Assembly (NCBI GenBank): GCA_964425215.1
Contig: CAYRLW010000072.1
Coordinates: 1-10,641, forward strand
Reading direction: 5' to 3'
DNA length: 10,641 bases
DNA from: CAYRLW01 sp964425215
GTDB lineage: Bacteria; Spirochaetota; Spirochaetia; Treponematales; Breznakiellaceae
Shown piece by piece: positions 1 through 8,295 of this stretch. Each line of letters opens with the position of its first letter. Within the stretch, counting starts at the first letter, position 1. The notes under the pieces were generated by a model. It did not search any database. It was given only the letters and a program-made list of their open reading frames with translations, and was not told the DNA's origin. The translations under genes and the position numbers were made by a program.

Positions 1-1777
1 AAACGTTCTGATGCGTGGTGGTCCTAAAGAGCAGGGCCACGTCACCTAAAGAAAATTCGCATCGCCGAATCCCTTCGACGATACGGTGGGCTACCGCTAA
101 GGCTTCCCGTTCCACGGGAGATACCAGGGTAATCGTTTCGGTATCCTCGGCCTCCTGGTTTCCGGAACCCCCATCGGCTTCGTCCGCCTCCCCATCCTCA
201 CCATCGCTGGCGGTACAATAGATGGAAACCTCCACCGGAGCCCGGTTTTCCGAAAGCACGAGCTGGCCCAGAACGGCGTTTTGGTCCGGTTCTTCCTGAA
301 CCTGATTGTCCGTATGTTTCCGGCCATCCTTTAGTTCCTGGTCCGGGAACCTCCGGTGGTCAGGGATTGCGATGACAGAAAAATCCGCCTCGTAGGACTC
401 CGTGGGATTCGTGAACACCCCAGGGAACAGGGCATTAAAAAAGTCAATCAAAGGAGGATCGGATCGGTAATTGGTCGGCAGGTTGATATGACGATGCAAA
501 TCCTTGGAAAGGTTTCGGAACACCGATACGTCCGCTCCCCGGAACCGATAGATGGATTGTTTTTCGTCCCCCACGAAAAACAATTTGTCCGGCGCTAGAT
601 CCGCTATGGTAGGAATATCGGTACAGCAAACCGTGTCTTTTTCGGAAAGGAGGTACAACAATTCCCGCTGGAGGCTATTGTTGTCTTGAAACTCGTCGAT
701 CATGATGGCTTTGATTTGGTTTTTATAATAATTCCGTATCGTATGATCATTTTTTAAAATATCCACCGCCATTTCCGCGGTATCCTGAAAAGAAAGGATC
801 CCCTCCTGCCGCTTCCGTGCCAAAAAAAGCTGGGCAAAACGGTCTAAAACGACTCCCAGGGCCTTGATGCGGTCGCCGAACCGAAGGTTTTGCGAAACTT
901 GGATAATTTTTTTTGCCGAATCTTTGAGCTCTTTTACCGGTTCCCTAAGGAGGACTAAAACGGGGTCCTTCACGTTGGACCCGATATTTTTAAAAGAGGT
1001 ACCGGACGCGATGGTTTCGGCTTTCCGTTCCAATTCATGGTAAGGATCTTCATTGTCCAGATCTTTGGAAAACTCCAGGGGATACAAAGCCCTTAGGACC
1101 CTTTTAATTGTATCGGGGGTTTCGCTTTTGGAGCCCCCTGTGTCCAGAGCCAGGATATCCTGGATAATGCCATTAATTTTGTCGGTAAGCTGGGCTGTTT
1201 CGTTTTTTAAAAACGCGATTTGATTTTCCCCTTGGACGGCGTAGGCCGGGGGATGAACGATACTGATATGATGGATTGCCAAATCGACAAAAAAGTCATT
1301 GACCACGGTTTCAAAATTCCGGGAAGAGACGAGCCAAGCGATAGCGTCGTCGTGCCGGTGTTCCATCAGCGCCGCGATGGCCGTTTCTTCGGCGGCCCGG
1401 CGCAGTTGGCTATCGTTCATGGAAAAGTTGGCGCCAACCCCGTAGCGGTCGCAGGCCCCCCGGGCGATGGTGGAACAAAAAGCGTCAATGGTGGATATGC
1501 GGGCCCGGTCAAAGCGGCGGACCTGCTGTTGAACCCCCACATCGTCGATGGCGGAAAGCCGCTGGTAGATTCGGCTGAACATTTCCGAGGCGGCCTTTCG
1601 GGTAAAGGTTAGGGTGAGGATCTGGTCCACCGAAAGATGGCGTTCCATCACCAGGCGGAGGTACCGCTCCGCCAGGACCGTGGTTTTTCCCGAACCAGCC
1701 CCTGCGGAGACCACCACGTTTTCGTCCGTATCCCGGGCTGTTTTTTGGTAATCGTCCAGTTCTTTAGGTTCGGTCAT
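1..1777 (-). CDS. addA: AddA-like ATP-dependent helicase/nuclease subunit A, N-terminal part (runs off window)
   Basis: This is a UvrD/RecB-type superfamily 1 helicase, probably the AddA motor subunit of an AddAB (RexAB) double-strand-break repair complex. The frame is open for 592 codons from the ATG at 1777 to the window edge, so the rest of the helicase and the C-terminal nuclease domain lie outside. Helicase motifs appear in the right order: Q11, Walker A AGAGSGKT (25-32), TLTFTRKAA (55-63), STIDAFC (95-101), Walker B IDEFQD (360-365), GDEKQSIYRFRG (403-414) and NYRS (436-439). The ATG overlaps the stop of the upstream AddB-like gene by four bases (ATGA), with GTGGAG seven bases ahead as ribosome binding site. 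The order addB then addA is the usual one. An acidic stretch lies at residues 525-547. RecB or PcrA/UvrD are alternatives, but the AddB-like partner favours AddA. Confidence 0.9.
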   Translation of the reverse strand, partial: MTEPKELDDYQKTARDTDENVVVSAGAGSGKTTVLAERYLRLVMERHLSVDQILTLTFTRKAASEMFSRIYQRLSAIDDVGVQQQVRRFDRARISTIDAFCSTIARGACDRYGVGANFSMNDSQLRRAAEETAIAALMEHRHDDAIAWLVSSRNFETVVNDFFVDLAIHHISIVHPPAYAVQGENQIAFLKNETAQLTDKINGIIQDILALDTGGSKSETPDTIKRVLRALYPLEFSKDLDNEDPYHELERKAETIASGTSFKNIGSNVKDPVLVLLREPVKELKDSAKKIIQVSQNLRFGDRIKALGVVLDRFAQLFLARKRQEGILSFQDTAEMAVDILKNDHTIRNYYKNQIKAIMIDEFQDNNSLQRELLYLLSEKDTVCCTDIPTIADLAPDKLFFVGDEKQSIYRFRGADVSVFRNLSKDLHRHINLPTNYRSDPPLIDFFNALFPGVFTNPTESYEADFSVIAIPDHRRFPDQELKDGRKHTDNQVQEEPDQNAVLGQLVLSENRAPVEVSIYCTASDGEDGEADEADGGSGNQEAEDTETITLVSPVEREALAVAHRIVEGIRRCEFSLGDVALLFRTTTHQNV

Positions 1778-4724
1778 TTCCGATCTCCACCGCTAAAGGG
1801 GATACGGCAGATCTCCGCGACGGTACACTGGGCGCAGAGGGACCGCTTTTGTACGGGCAGAATGGGGAACGCGCCCCGGTCAAGACTTTCTATGATTTTC
1901 GCTACCACATCATCCACCTGAGCTACGGCGTTTTGATAATCCTCGCGGCTCACGGGAAGGGGAGAATTACTTTTTGATTTTTCCCTATTTCCGACGACCA
2001 CGTGGGGCTTCCGGTTTTCCAGGGAATAAAAAACAGCGGTTCCTACCGATTTATTGGTTTCCGCTTCGATCATTTTGATGTACGCGGCCATTTGTAAATT
2101 TTGCGTCAAAAGATTTTCATCCGGAATCAGTTCCCGGGATCTGGGGGTTCTTTGGGTTTTGTAATCGATGAGGACAATCCTATCCTGGCTATCTAAAAGG
2201 GCAATATCGGCCCGGCCTTCCAGGGTAAGAGAAAAGTTTCCTATGGTATAGGGGTACGATAGGGGCATTTCGGCAGAAAGGATCCCACATTGATCCAAAA
2301 GGGACTGTTCATTCCTTAAAAAATCCCTAAGCGTGGATCGGATCCGGCCTTTTAACATCCCGTACACCGATNNNNNNNNNNNNNNNNNNNNNNNNNNNNN
2401 NNNNNNNNNNNNNNNNNNNNNNNNNNNNNNNNNNNNNNNNNNNNNNNNNNNNNNNNNNNNNNNNNNNNNNNTAAAAAATCCCTAAGCGTGGATCGGATCC
2501 GGCCTTTTAACATCCCGTACACCGATTCTTGAAACGCCCCCTCGGACTTTTCCGCCCTTTTCAGGGCTCCGTCGATTTCCTCATCCAACAGCGCCTCGTA
2601 GCGGTCCACCCTATCCCCCAAGAAGCGGGTATCTTCTTTTTTGATGCGGTTAAACAGGGCTTCCAAAATAGCGTGGTACAGGATGCCCAGCTCCTTTTGG
2701 TTGATGGTTTCGATGACCGTTTGTTTTTCCTTGATTTTAAGTCCCTGGCTAAGGAGCCACGAGAAGGGACAGGTTTGAAAGAGGTTTAGGTCCGTGGGGG
2801 TGATGCGGAAAGACCTTTCTTTTAAAAGGAGTCTGGTTTTTAAAGCCCCGATAAGGTCCGCGTTTTTTAATACTCCGGTGCGAAGATCCATGGGTTGGGG
2901 TACCGCTAACAGGGTGGTGGCCGCTTCCCATCCCCTTCGTTGGATAGAACTGGGGGCCGTCGATGGCTTCTCGTCAGACGGACCCAGAACCAGGTGATAT
3001 TCCTGTTCCAGAGGATCGGGAAGGGGCAGGATATCGGTGGCTTTGCGGGGGGGAGGAAAAGGCTCCGTTAACAGAAGCCGGTGGGGCACCACGGAACCGG
3101 AAAAATTTTTATCCGGAACGGTAAAAATAGCACGATCCCCCGAAGCTCCGTAGGCAAAGAAAAAGTCCTCCGAAAGGTCCGTATCCGCTAATCCCAGGAG
3201 AAGCTTCCTATCCTCCCGTAAAAAGGAGGAACCAAAAACCTTGACCGTCCCGTCGTCTTGGCTCATGTTGAGCAAAAAATGAAACCGGGGGGATATCCCC
3301 GCAGAGACCCGGTAGTTGTACACCGGGACCCCCAGGCGGCTGGTTTGATACACGTAGGTGACAGACCGAAGGTGGGTCAGAAAGAGGCCAAAGGGATTGG
3401 GCACGGACAGATCGGGAAACCGTTGGGCCGTTTCGTCCAGGCCGGCCAATTCCTCCATCGAACGGGTCCATATTTTTTCCGAATCCTCAGATAGCTGGGA
3501 AAGGTCAAAGTAATCGCTTTTGAAATAGAGGAGTTTTGTTCGGAGGTCCTCAAAGTTTCTGGCGTTTACGATCCCCAAGATGTCCCGTTTTAGCTTGGTA
3601 TAAAACCACTTAATTGAGGAAAGGGGAAAATAGAGTTCTTCCAAATTATCAGAAACCCGTTCAAAGGTCCTTTCCCACACGTCCGCCACCGTTCCGTTTT
3701 CGGGAAAACCGGATACACAACGGAAGGTTAACCCAAAATTCATCAGCCCCCGTATTTCGTTTTGATGTTTCCACGGGTACGCGTGGTCTAACAGCAGATC
3801 CTTGAGGGCCTGGTAGGACCAGTAGGAAGTGGAACAGGCTTGAAAGGAGCTAAAAATCCTTCCGGCGCCGTAGTCTAAAAGACTTTTACCCATGCGAAAG
3901 TCCAAGGGAATGTCCCGGAGGCTGAATTCTAACTCCAAGCGGTCGGTGTAGCTAGTTAAATCCGCGACGGAAAGGACCATGTCCTGGGGACTCAGGTCTC
4001 CCCTTTCCAGAAGGGTTTTTACGCGTAGGGCTACCCAGCGGACCTCCTCGGTGGCGGAGGAAAATTGGTAGGCTTCGACCGACGAAGAATCGAGGGTCCG
4101 GGGAACCGAAACGATACGGAGTTTGCTCTGGTTTTCTAAAAGGCTTCGATAGACTGACCAATCTTCTATTAACTCAGGATAGATGAGGATCCACGTTTGA
4201 TCCGAGGGCGTATAGCTGGCGAAGGACCAATCGGGTTCAAACAGCCCGAAACGGGCCATAAACGCCGAATATCGATCAAAAAGGAGCCGTAAATCCTCAA
4301 AATAGGGGTCCGTGACGGGAGAAACCCGGTCCAAGCGGGGTATGAGCAAGCCCAGGGATGGGAGGGCCTTCACCAGGGATTCTAAAAAGGGACTGTAATT
4401 GGATGCGAAGGCCGGTGGAATGAGTTCTTTAAAAAGCCCCTGGCCCCGTTGGGTCCCCTCGGCGTTTTGACGCAAAAGGTCCGCCAAAAAGAGGGTTCTG
4501 GATATTTGGTTCGCCGGAACCTGGTCGATTAAGCGCTGGGAAAGCACCCGGGCTTTAAAGTCATCCCAAGCGATGAACCGTTCCATCGCTATGGGTTTAC
4601 CCGTGGTTTCGGCGACCCGGTGGGCCCAAAATGTCGCCGGGACGGCGGAGGGAAACACAAAAAACGTCGAACGGTCGTCCAAATATTGGAGTATCGTTTC
4701 GGCTATGGGTACCGTTTCCGCCAT
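1774..4724 (-). CDS. addB: AddB-like PD-(D/E)XK nuclease with 4Fe-4S signature (interrupted by assembly gap)
   Basis: Probable AddB-like subunit, which processes DNA ends together with AddA. As deposited it is split by 100 N (2372-2471) flanked by identical 55-base ends. Removing the Ns and one copy (155 bases) gives one continuous frame of 931 residues plus stop, and the numbering here uses that. The nuclease domain is C-terminal: H684, D788 in GRAD, D802 and K804 in DYKT, and a QxxxY motif (Q826-Y830). Cysteines C652, C912, C915 and C921 (Cx2Cx5C at the end) match the AddB iron-sulfur staple. The N-terminal part is helicase-like but shows no GxxxxGK[ST]. B. subtilis AddB is about 1,166 residues, so this one is short. 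I start at ATG 4724, 11 bases after the cyclophilin stop. The frame extends to 4877, but that extension overlaps the cyclophilin gene and is low in plausibility. Confidence 0.85.
2317..2371. repeat. 55-bp contig-end duplicate, left copy
   Basis: These 55 bases are identical to 2472-2526 on the other side of the N run. Both begin TAAAAAATCCCTAAGCG and end ACACCGAT. Both copies encode the same stretch of the AddB-like protein (from VYGMLKGRIR to LRDFL on the minus strand). An exact 55-base match that stops precisely at the Ns is what a k-mer overlap between two assembly contigs looks like. It is not a biological repeat. Confidence 0.93.
2372..2471. other. Run of 100 N: scaffold gap, probably of zero true length
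   Basis: Exactly 100 N, a conventional placeholder length for a gap of unknown size. With the identical 55-base ends on each side, the two contigs most likely overlap directly. Collapsing the gap removes 155 bases. Because 155 is not a multiple of three, the gap as written puts the two parts of the AddB-like gene in different frames and makes automatic annotation call two genes. Confidence 0.93.
2472..2526. repeat. 55-bp contig-end duplicate, right copy
   Basis: Exact copy of 2317-2371, directly adjoining the N run. See the left copy. One of the two should be removed when the sequence is corrected. Confidence 0.93.
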
Positions 4725-4735
4725 GTCCCGCCGGC

Positions 4736-5239
4736 TTACAGGATGGTCGCCCGGATGACCCGGATTTCCTCGAGGGGAACGTCCGAATGCATACCCCGCT
4801 GTCCCGTGGGAACTTTGGCCATGGCATCGACCACATCCATCCCCTGGATGACCTTGCCAAAGACGGCGTACCCCCACTGGGAACCCAGGGGTGCTCGATG
4901 GTCCAGGGCCGGGTTATCCACCAGGTTGATAAAAAATTGACTGGTAGCTGAATGGGGGTCGTTGGTCCGGGCCATGGAGAGGGTTCCCCGGAGATTTTTT
5001 AGCCCGTTGGTTCCCTCGTTCCGGATGGGAGGATTTCCCTTTTTTTGTTCCATCGAGGGGAGCATGCCTCCCCCCTGGACCACAAAACCGGGAATAATTC
5101 GATGAAAAATCGTACCGTCGTAAAAACCGGAGCGAACGTAGTCCGCGAAATTTTTCGCCGTATTGGGAGCCTTCTCGTCATCCAATTCGATTTGGAACGA
5201 GCCAAGGGTGGTTTCAAAGGATACTACTGTATTTGCCAT
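4736..5239 (-). CDS. ppiB: Cytoplasmic cyclophilin-type peptidyl-prolyl cis-trans isomerase
   Basis: This enzyme catalyses cis-trans isomerisation of Xaa-Pro bonds during protein folding. The 167 residues form a single cyclophilin domain, close in length and sequence to E. coli PpiB (164). Visible family motifs are FHRIIPGFVVQGG (45-57) with the catalytic Arg at 47, MARTNDPHSATSQFFIN (89-105) and QWGYAVFGKV (121-130). There is no signal peptide or membrane segment, so a cytoplasmic location is expected. The ATG at 5239 lies inside the end of the upstream polyol dehydrogenase gene, overlapping it by 26 bases. No strong ribosome binding site is visible, which suggests translational coupling. 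The stop is 11 bases before the AddB-like start. It is a housekeeping gene inserted between sugar and DNA-repair genes, with no obvious functional link to either. Confidence 0.95.
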   Translation of the reverse strand: MANTVVSFETTLGSFQIELDDEKAPNTAKNFADYVRSGFYDGTIFHRIIPGFVVQGGGMLPSMEQKKGNPPIRNEGTNGLKNLRGTLSMARTNDPHSATSQFFINLVDNPALDHRAPLGSQWGYAVFGKVIQGMDVVDAMAKVPTGQRGMHSDVPLEEIRVIRATIL

Positions 5240-6419
5240 GGTAGGATTCTAACACCCCCAGGACCCGTTCGTCTATCGGATTATCCCTACAAAGCCGGGC
5301 CACGGTCTCCAAAACCCAGGGGAAGCCCCGATTTCGCAGTTCGGCGAAAAACTTCTGGTCCTGGGGAAACAGCTGGCCCGTTTCGTCGGGGGCCGTAAAA
5401 CCCAGGGCGGCCAAAAACGCCGAGGCGATGGCGTAAAAAGGAAGGGAATGCTTCGCGCAGAGGAGCATGGCTCCCACGAGCCGATCCTCCCTATCAAGTT
5501 TTCTAAACAGGTCCCGACCCACCCGGTGTACCGTATCCCCCAGGGCCCGGTTTTTAAAACGGCCTACCAAATCGTCGATATGGTCCGTCAGATCCTGACG
5601 GCTGTACGCGGCAGGGTATTCCAGGGCCAGCGCGTCGGCCCCCTCGTTCATGGCTTTCCGTACCGCCGCTTCCACCCCCGGAAGAAGGATCGCCTGGGCC
5701 AAAAGTTCCACCCGTTTATCGGTACGGAACCCTTCGTAAGCGGCCACGGCGTGACCCAGGTTATGGATAAACAGTTTCCTGTCCACGTAGGCTTGAATGT
5801 GCTCCACCGGTTGGAGTCCCGGTATAGCCGGCAGGGGACCCCGGAAGGCCTTTTTATCCAGGATAAGGGTTTCGTATTCCTCCGCGAAGATCCGCAGGGG
5901 ATCCCGCTGAAGGTCCGCTTGCCGCATGATGGGGACCATTTTACCGATGCTCGTTTCCACGAGCCCCACAAGCCTATCCAACGGGTAGTCCGGCCCAAGG
6001 GCGGCGGCCAGGGTATCCCGGAACAGTGCGTCGGCTCCCCGGGCGTTCTCCGCGATAATGATATCCAAGGGCCGGTCGGGGTTTTCGGCTCGCCGTAGGG
6101 CCAGGCCCTGGGCGATGGGGGGCAAAATTTTGGGTAACGCCGCTTTGCCCACGCTGGTAGCCACCAGATCCGCCGTAGCGATTTCCCGAGCTACCGTACC
6201 ACTATCCCTGCTGTCCACAGCCCGGACGGGCCCTATACGGCGGAGTTCGTCCTCCTGGCCCTCCCGTTTTATCACCACGGTATAAAAGCGTTCCCTGTTC
6301 AGCAAGTCCACAATCAGGGGGTTTACGTCCACGAACGCCACGTCCCAACCTGCCCTGCTGAACAGGGGTCCCACAAAGGATCGGCCAATGTTTCCCGCCC
6401 CAAATTGTACGAGTTTCAT
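5214..6419 (-). CDS. mtlD: Mannitol-1-phosphate 5-dehydrogenase family protein
   Basis: Probable NAD-dependent polyol-phosphate dehydrogenase interconverting mannitol 1-phosphate and fructose 6-phosphate in the cytoplasm. It is 401 residues; E. coli MtlD has 382. The N-terminus carries the nucleotide-binding motif FGAGNIGR (6-13). The polyol long-chain dehydrogenase signature K-x4-N-x2-H is present as K215, N220 and H223 in KLFIHNLGH. The start at 6419 is chosen because the family begins right at the GAGNIGR strand, AAGGGGG lies six bases upstream, and the ATG overlaps the kinase stop by four bases (ATGA). The frame stays open to an ATG at 6557, but that extension lies wholly within the kinase gene. 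No mannitol PTS gene is in the window, so the enzyme may work towards mannitol phosphate synthesis, or on a related polyol such as a mannonate- or tagaturonate-type substrate. Family assignment is firm; the exact substrate is not. Confidence 0.88.
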   Translation of the reverse strand: MKLVQFGAGNIGRSFVGPLFSRAGWDVAFVDVNPLIVDLLNRERFYTVVIKREGQEDELRRIGPVRAVDSRDSGTVAREIATADLVATSVGKAALPKILPPIAQGLALRRAENPDRPLDIIIAENARGADALFRDTLAAALGPDYPLDRLVGLVETSIGKMVPIMRQADLQRDPLRIFAEEYETLILDKKAFRGPLPAIPGLQPVEHIQAYVDRKLFIHNLGHAVAAYEGFRTDKRVELLAQAILLPGVEAAVRKAMNEGADALALEYPAAYSRQDLTDHIDDLVGRFKNRALGDTVHRVGRDLFRKLDREDRLVGAMLLCAKHSLPFYAIASAFLAALGFTAPDETGQLFPQDQKFFAELRNRGFPWVLETVARLCRDNPIDERVLGVLESYHGKYSSIL

Positions 6420-7618
6420 ACCATGCCCCCTTGGGCCAATTGTTCCCGGTACGCTTGAACGTAGGGAAGAAGACGTTCCCGTTTTTCCCCCGCCCGTTGT
6501 TCGTAGTAGGTCCCCCCGATGGTAAAGCAGGCAAAGCCCCCCGACGCGTTGGCCCACACGCAGGCTTCGGTCAAGTCCAGGTTTCCCCGGCTTGGGGAGC
6601 CGGCGTCCAATTGCTGTACCAGTCCAGCAATCAAGCCTCCGGCAAAATTATCCCCGCACCCGGTGGTATCTCCCCTCCGCTCCGGATGTTCCGCCAGCTC
6701 CCGGTTGACCGCCTCGCACACCGGTAGGGAGCGTAGTTCCTGGGGAGCGAACAGGCCCCCCTGGCTGGCGATCCGGATGTTTCTGGACCCCTGGGTAACG
6801 ATCACCGTCCCCACCCCCTGGGCGAGGAACCACCGGATAGCGGCGTCCACCTCGCTCTGTCCCGAGGTCTTCAAGGCCTCTTCCCTATCGGCCACCAACA
6901 GATCGATATGGGGGTACGCGTCATCCTGGGTTCCCAAATTCCACTTTTGTCCCGGGGCGGTCAGGTCGCTTCTAAAATCGTAGACCAGGTTTACCATGGT
7001 CCACCCTCCCCGGCTCCGTACCTTTTTAAGGAGGGACGTCAGGGCGTCGTGGATGGGGGGGACCAAACCGGTACCCCCAAAGGCGACCAGGTCGGCGTCA
7101 AAAAAATCATCCGGAAGATCGGAGGGATAGAATTTTCCCGCCGCGCCGATCAGGTTGATAAAGGTCCGCTCCCCATGGCCATGGTCGTACGTTGGATCGG
7201 AAAGGACGTCGGTCCTGGCGGTGGCCGCGTCCTTTTCCACCATGTGTACCCCATGGAAGGGAAGCCGGGCCAGGGCTTGGTCGATAAGCCGGGCGGTGGA
7301 ATCGGTACCCCGGACTCCGTAAAAATCCACCCCATGCCCCTGGCCGTTCAACAATTGGGCCGCGTGGGCCAAAGCTACCACCGAGGGACCCCCCAAATTG
7401 TAGGACGTGGGCTCCCGGCCCCCCGTCAGTTCTTCCAGGGCTTGGTTGTAGGGTTTTTTTATAAACCGCTGGAAATCCTCGGCGAAGACTAACCGACCCG
7501 GGGTTAATCCCCCGTCACCCTCCCGCAAGGAACGGGCGGCTAAAAAAGCGGGGGAAGAAAAATCCACCTGGGCGTACAGGTAATCGATCAGACAACACCC
7601 CGTGCCGTGGATAATCAT
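6416..7618 (-). CDS. PfkB-family carbohydrate kinase, substrate unknown
   Basis: A ribokinase/PfkB-fold kinase of 400 residues, expected to phosphorylate a sugar or nucleoside using ATP. The N-terminal half has the family Gly-Gly region NLGGPSVVALAHAAQLL (74-90). The C-terminal signature reads DTTGCGDNFAGGLIAGL (317-333), with D323 as the expected catalytic base. The residue before GD is Cys where most members have Ala. The protein is about 70-100 residues longer than typical PfkB kinases. Part of the excess lies at residues 20-70, between the first strand and the Gly-Gly region, where the substrate lid would be. It sits between a ketol-isomerase gene and a polyol-phosphate dehydrogenase gene, overlapping each by four bases, so a ketose such as fructose or xylulose is a reasonable guess. 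The alternative is an adenosine-kinase-like enzyme. A GGGGGG run just upstream serves as ribosome binding site. Confidence 0.87.
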   Translation of the reverse strand: MIIHGTGCCLIDYLYAQVDFSSPAFLAARSLREGDGGLTPGRLVFAEDFQRFIKKPYNQALEELTGGREPTSYNLGGPSVVALAHAAQLLNGQGHGVDFYGVRGTDSTARLIDQALARLPFHGVHMVEKDAATARTDVLSDPTYDHGHGERTFINLIGAAGKFYPSDLPDDFFDADLVAFGGTGLVPPIHDALTSLLKKVRSRGGWTMVNLVYDFRSDLTAPGQKWNLGTQDDAYPHIDLLVADREEALKTSGQSEVDAAIRWFLAQGVGTVIVTQGSRNIRIASQGGLFAPQELRSLPVCEAVNRELAEHPERRGDTTGCGDNFAGGLIAGLVQQLDAGSPSRGNLDLTEACVWANASGGFACFTIGGTYYEQRAGEKRERLLPYVQAYREQLAQGGMV

Positions 7619-8295
7619 ACCGCGCCCCCCAGGTATTTCGCGTAGTCGGATACCAAAAGGTGCAGGGGCTCCTGATCCTCCTCGATTTCGGGGAACCTGC
7701 CCAGGGGTTCTAAAAACCGGTTATCCGTCCTATCGTCGTTGATAACACTGACCTCTCCCACCAGGGTCCTTCCCTCTTCGGCCCAAAAACGATGGTAGAC
7801 ATAGGGTTCCAGACAGATACTTTCTCCCGGGGTCAGGACGATCCGTTCTCCGGCTTGAACCGTCCGCCGAATTCCATCCACCGAGACTTCCAAAGGAAGG
7901 GTTGACCGTTGCTCCTGATAGTCCGACCGATGCAATTCTAAAATCAGGTTACCGCCCCCCCGGTTGATAATATCTTCCATTTTTATTCGATGAAAGTGGG
8001 TGGGTGTTTCCTGCCCTTCCTGGACGATCATTATTTTTTCAGCGTAGGGCTTTTTATCTCGCCGGGGATTTCCATTTCTCAGGGTAAAAAGAAACAACCC
8101 CCGTTTCCAAAAATCGCCGGACCCAAAATCCGTCACGTCCCACCCTAAAAAATTTTCCCGGATTTCTTCCGTTTCCAACCCCGTGGTCGTCCAGTCCCGG
8201 GGACCCCAAAAGGCCCAGGGGGGTAGATAGAACCGGTGTTCCCTTAAAAAAGCTTCCGCGGACCGTTGGATTTCGTTAATTTCGCTTCTCTTCAT
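7615..8295 (-). CDS. D-lyxose ketol-isomerase family protein (cupin)
   Basis: Probable metal-dependent sugar isomerase of the D-lyxose isomerase family, whose characterised members convert D-lyxose to D-xylulose and D-mannose to D-fructose. The 226-residue length and the N-terminus MKRSEINEI with LPPWAFWGP (24-32) closely resemble the E. coli O157 enzyme. Candidate cupin metal ligands are H100 and H102 in THFHRIKMED, E107, and H168 in YVYHRF. A conserved NDDRTDNRF segment (186-194) follows. The ATG at 8295 has GAAGGAG six bases ahead and overlaps the end of the LacI-type gene by 20 bases. The stop overlaps the kinase start by four bases. Its place next to a kinase and a fructose-6-phosphate-linked dehydrogenase suggests mannose/fructose or lyxose/xylulose metabolism. 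The family is clear; the in vivo sugar is inferred. Confidence 0.9.
   Translation of the reverse strand: MKRSEINEIQRSAEAFLREHRFYLPPWAFWGPRDWTTTGLETEEIRENFLGWDVTDFGSGDFWKRGLFLFTLRNGNPRRDKKPYAEKIMIVQEGQETPTHFHRIKMEDIINRGGGNLILELHRSDYQEQRSTLPLEVSVDGIRRTVQAGERIVLTPGESICLEPYVYHRFWAEEGRTLVGEVSVINDDRTDNRFLEPLGRFPEIEEDQEPLHLLVSDYAKYLGGAV

Noticed and set aside
2317..2526. Direct repeats flanking a gap as target-site duplications of an unsequenced mobile element
   Set aside because: 55 bases is far too long for a usual target duplication, the copies end exactly at the Ns, and joining them restores the reading frame perfectly.
4725..4877. N-terminal extension of the AddB-like protein to the ATG at 4877
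   Set aside because: The extra 51 residues are the cyclophilin gene read in another frame and are Gly/Arg/His-rich without family resemblance.
5448..6098. 216-codon plus-strand open frame
   Set aside because: It is antisense to the polyol dehydrogenase, which has clear motifs; the frame stays open because of biased codon use in the real gene.
6420..6557. N-terminal extension of the polyol dehydrogenase to the ATG at 6557
   Set aside because: The 46 extra residues fall inside the kinase gene, and the Rossmann motif expected at the very N-terminus begins right after the ATG at 6419.
6908..7492. 194-codon plus-strand open frame
   Set aside because: It is antisense to the PfkB kinase and has no recognisable motif.
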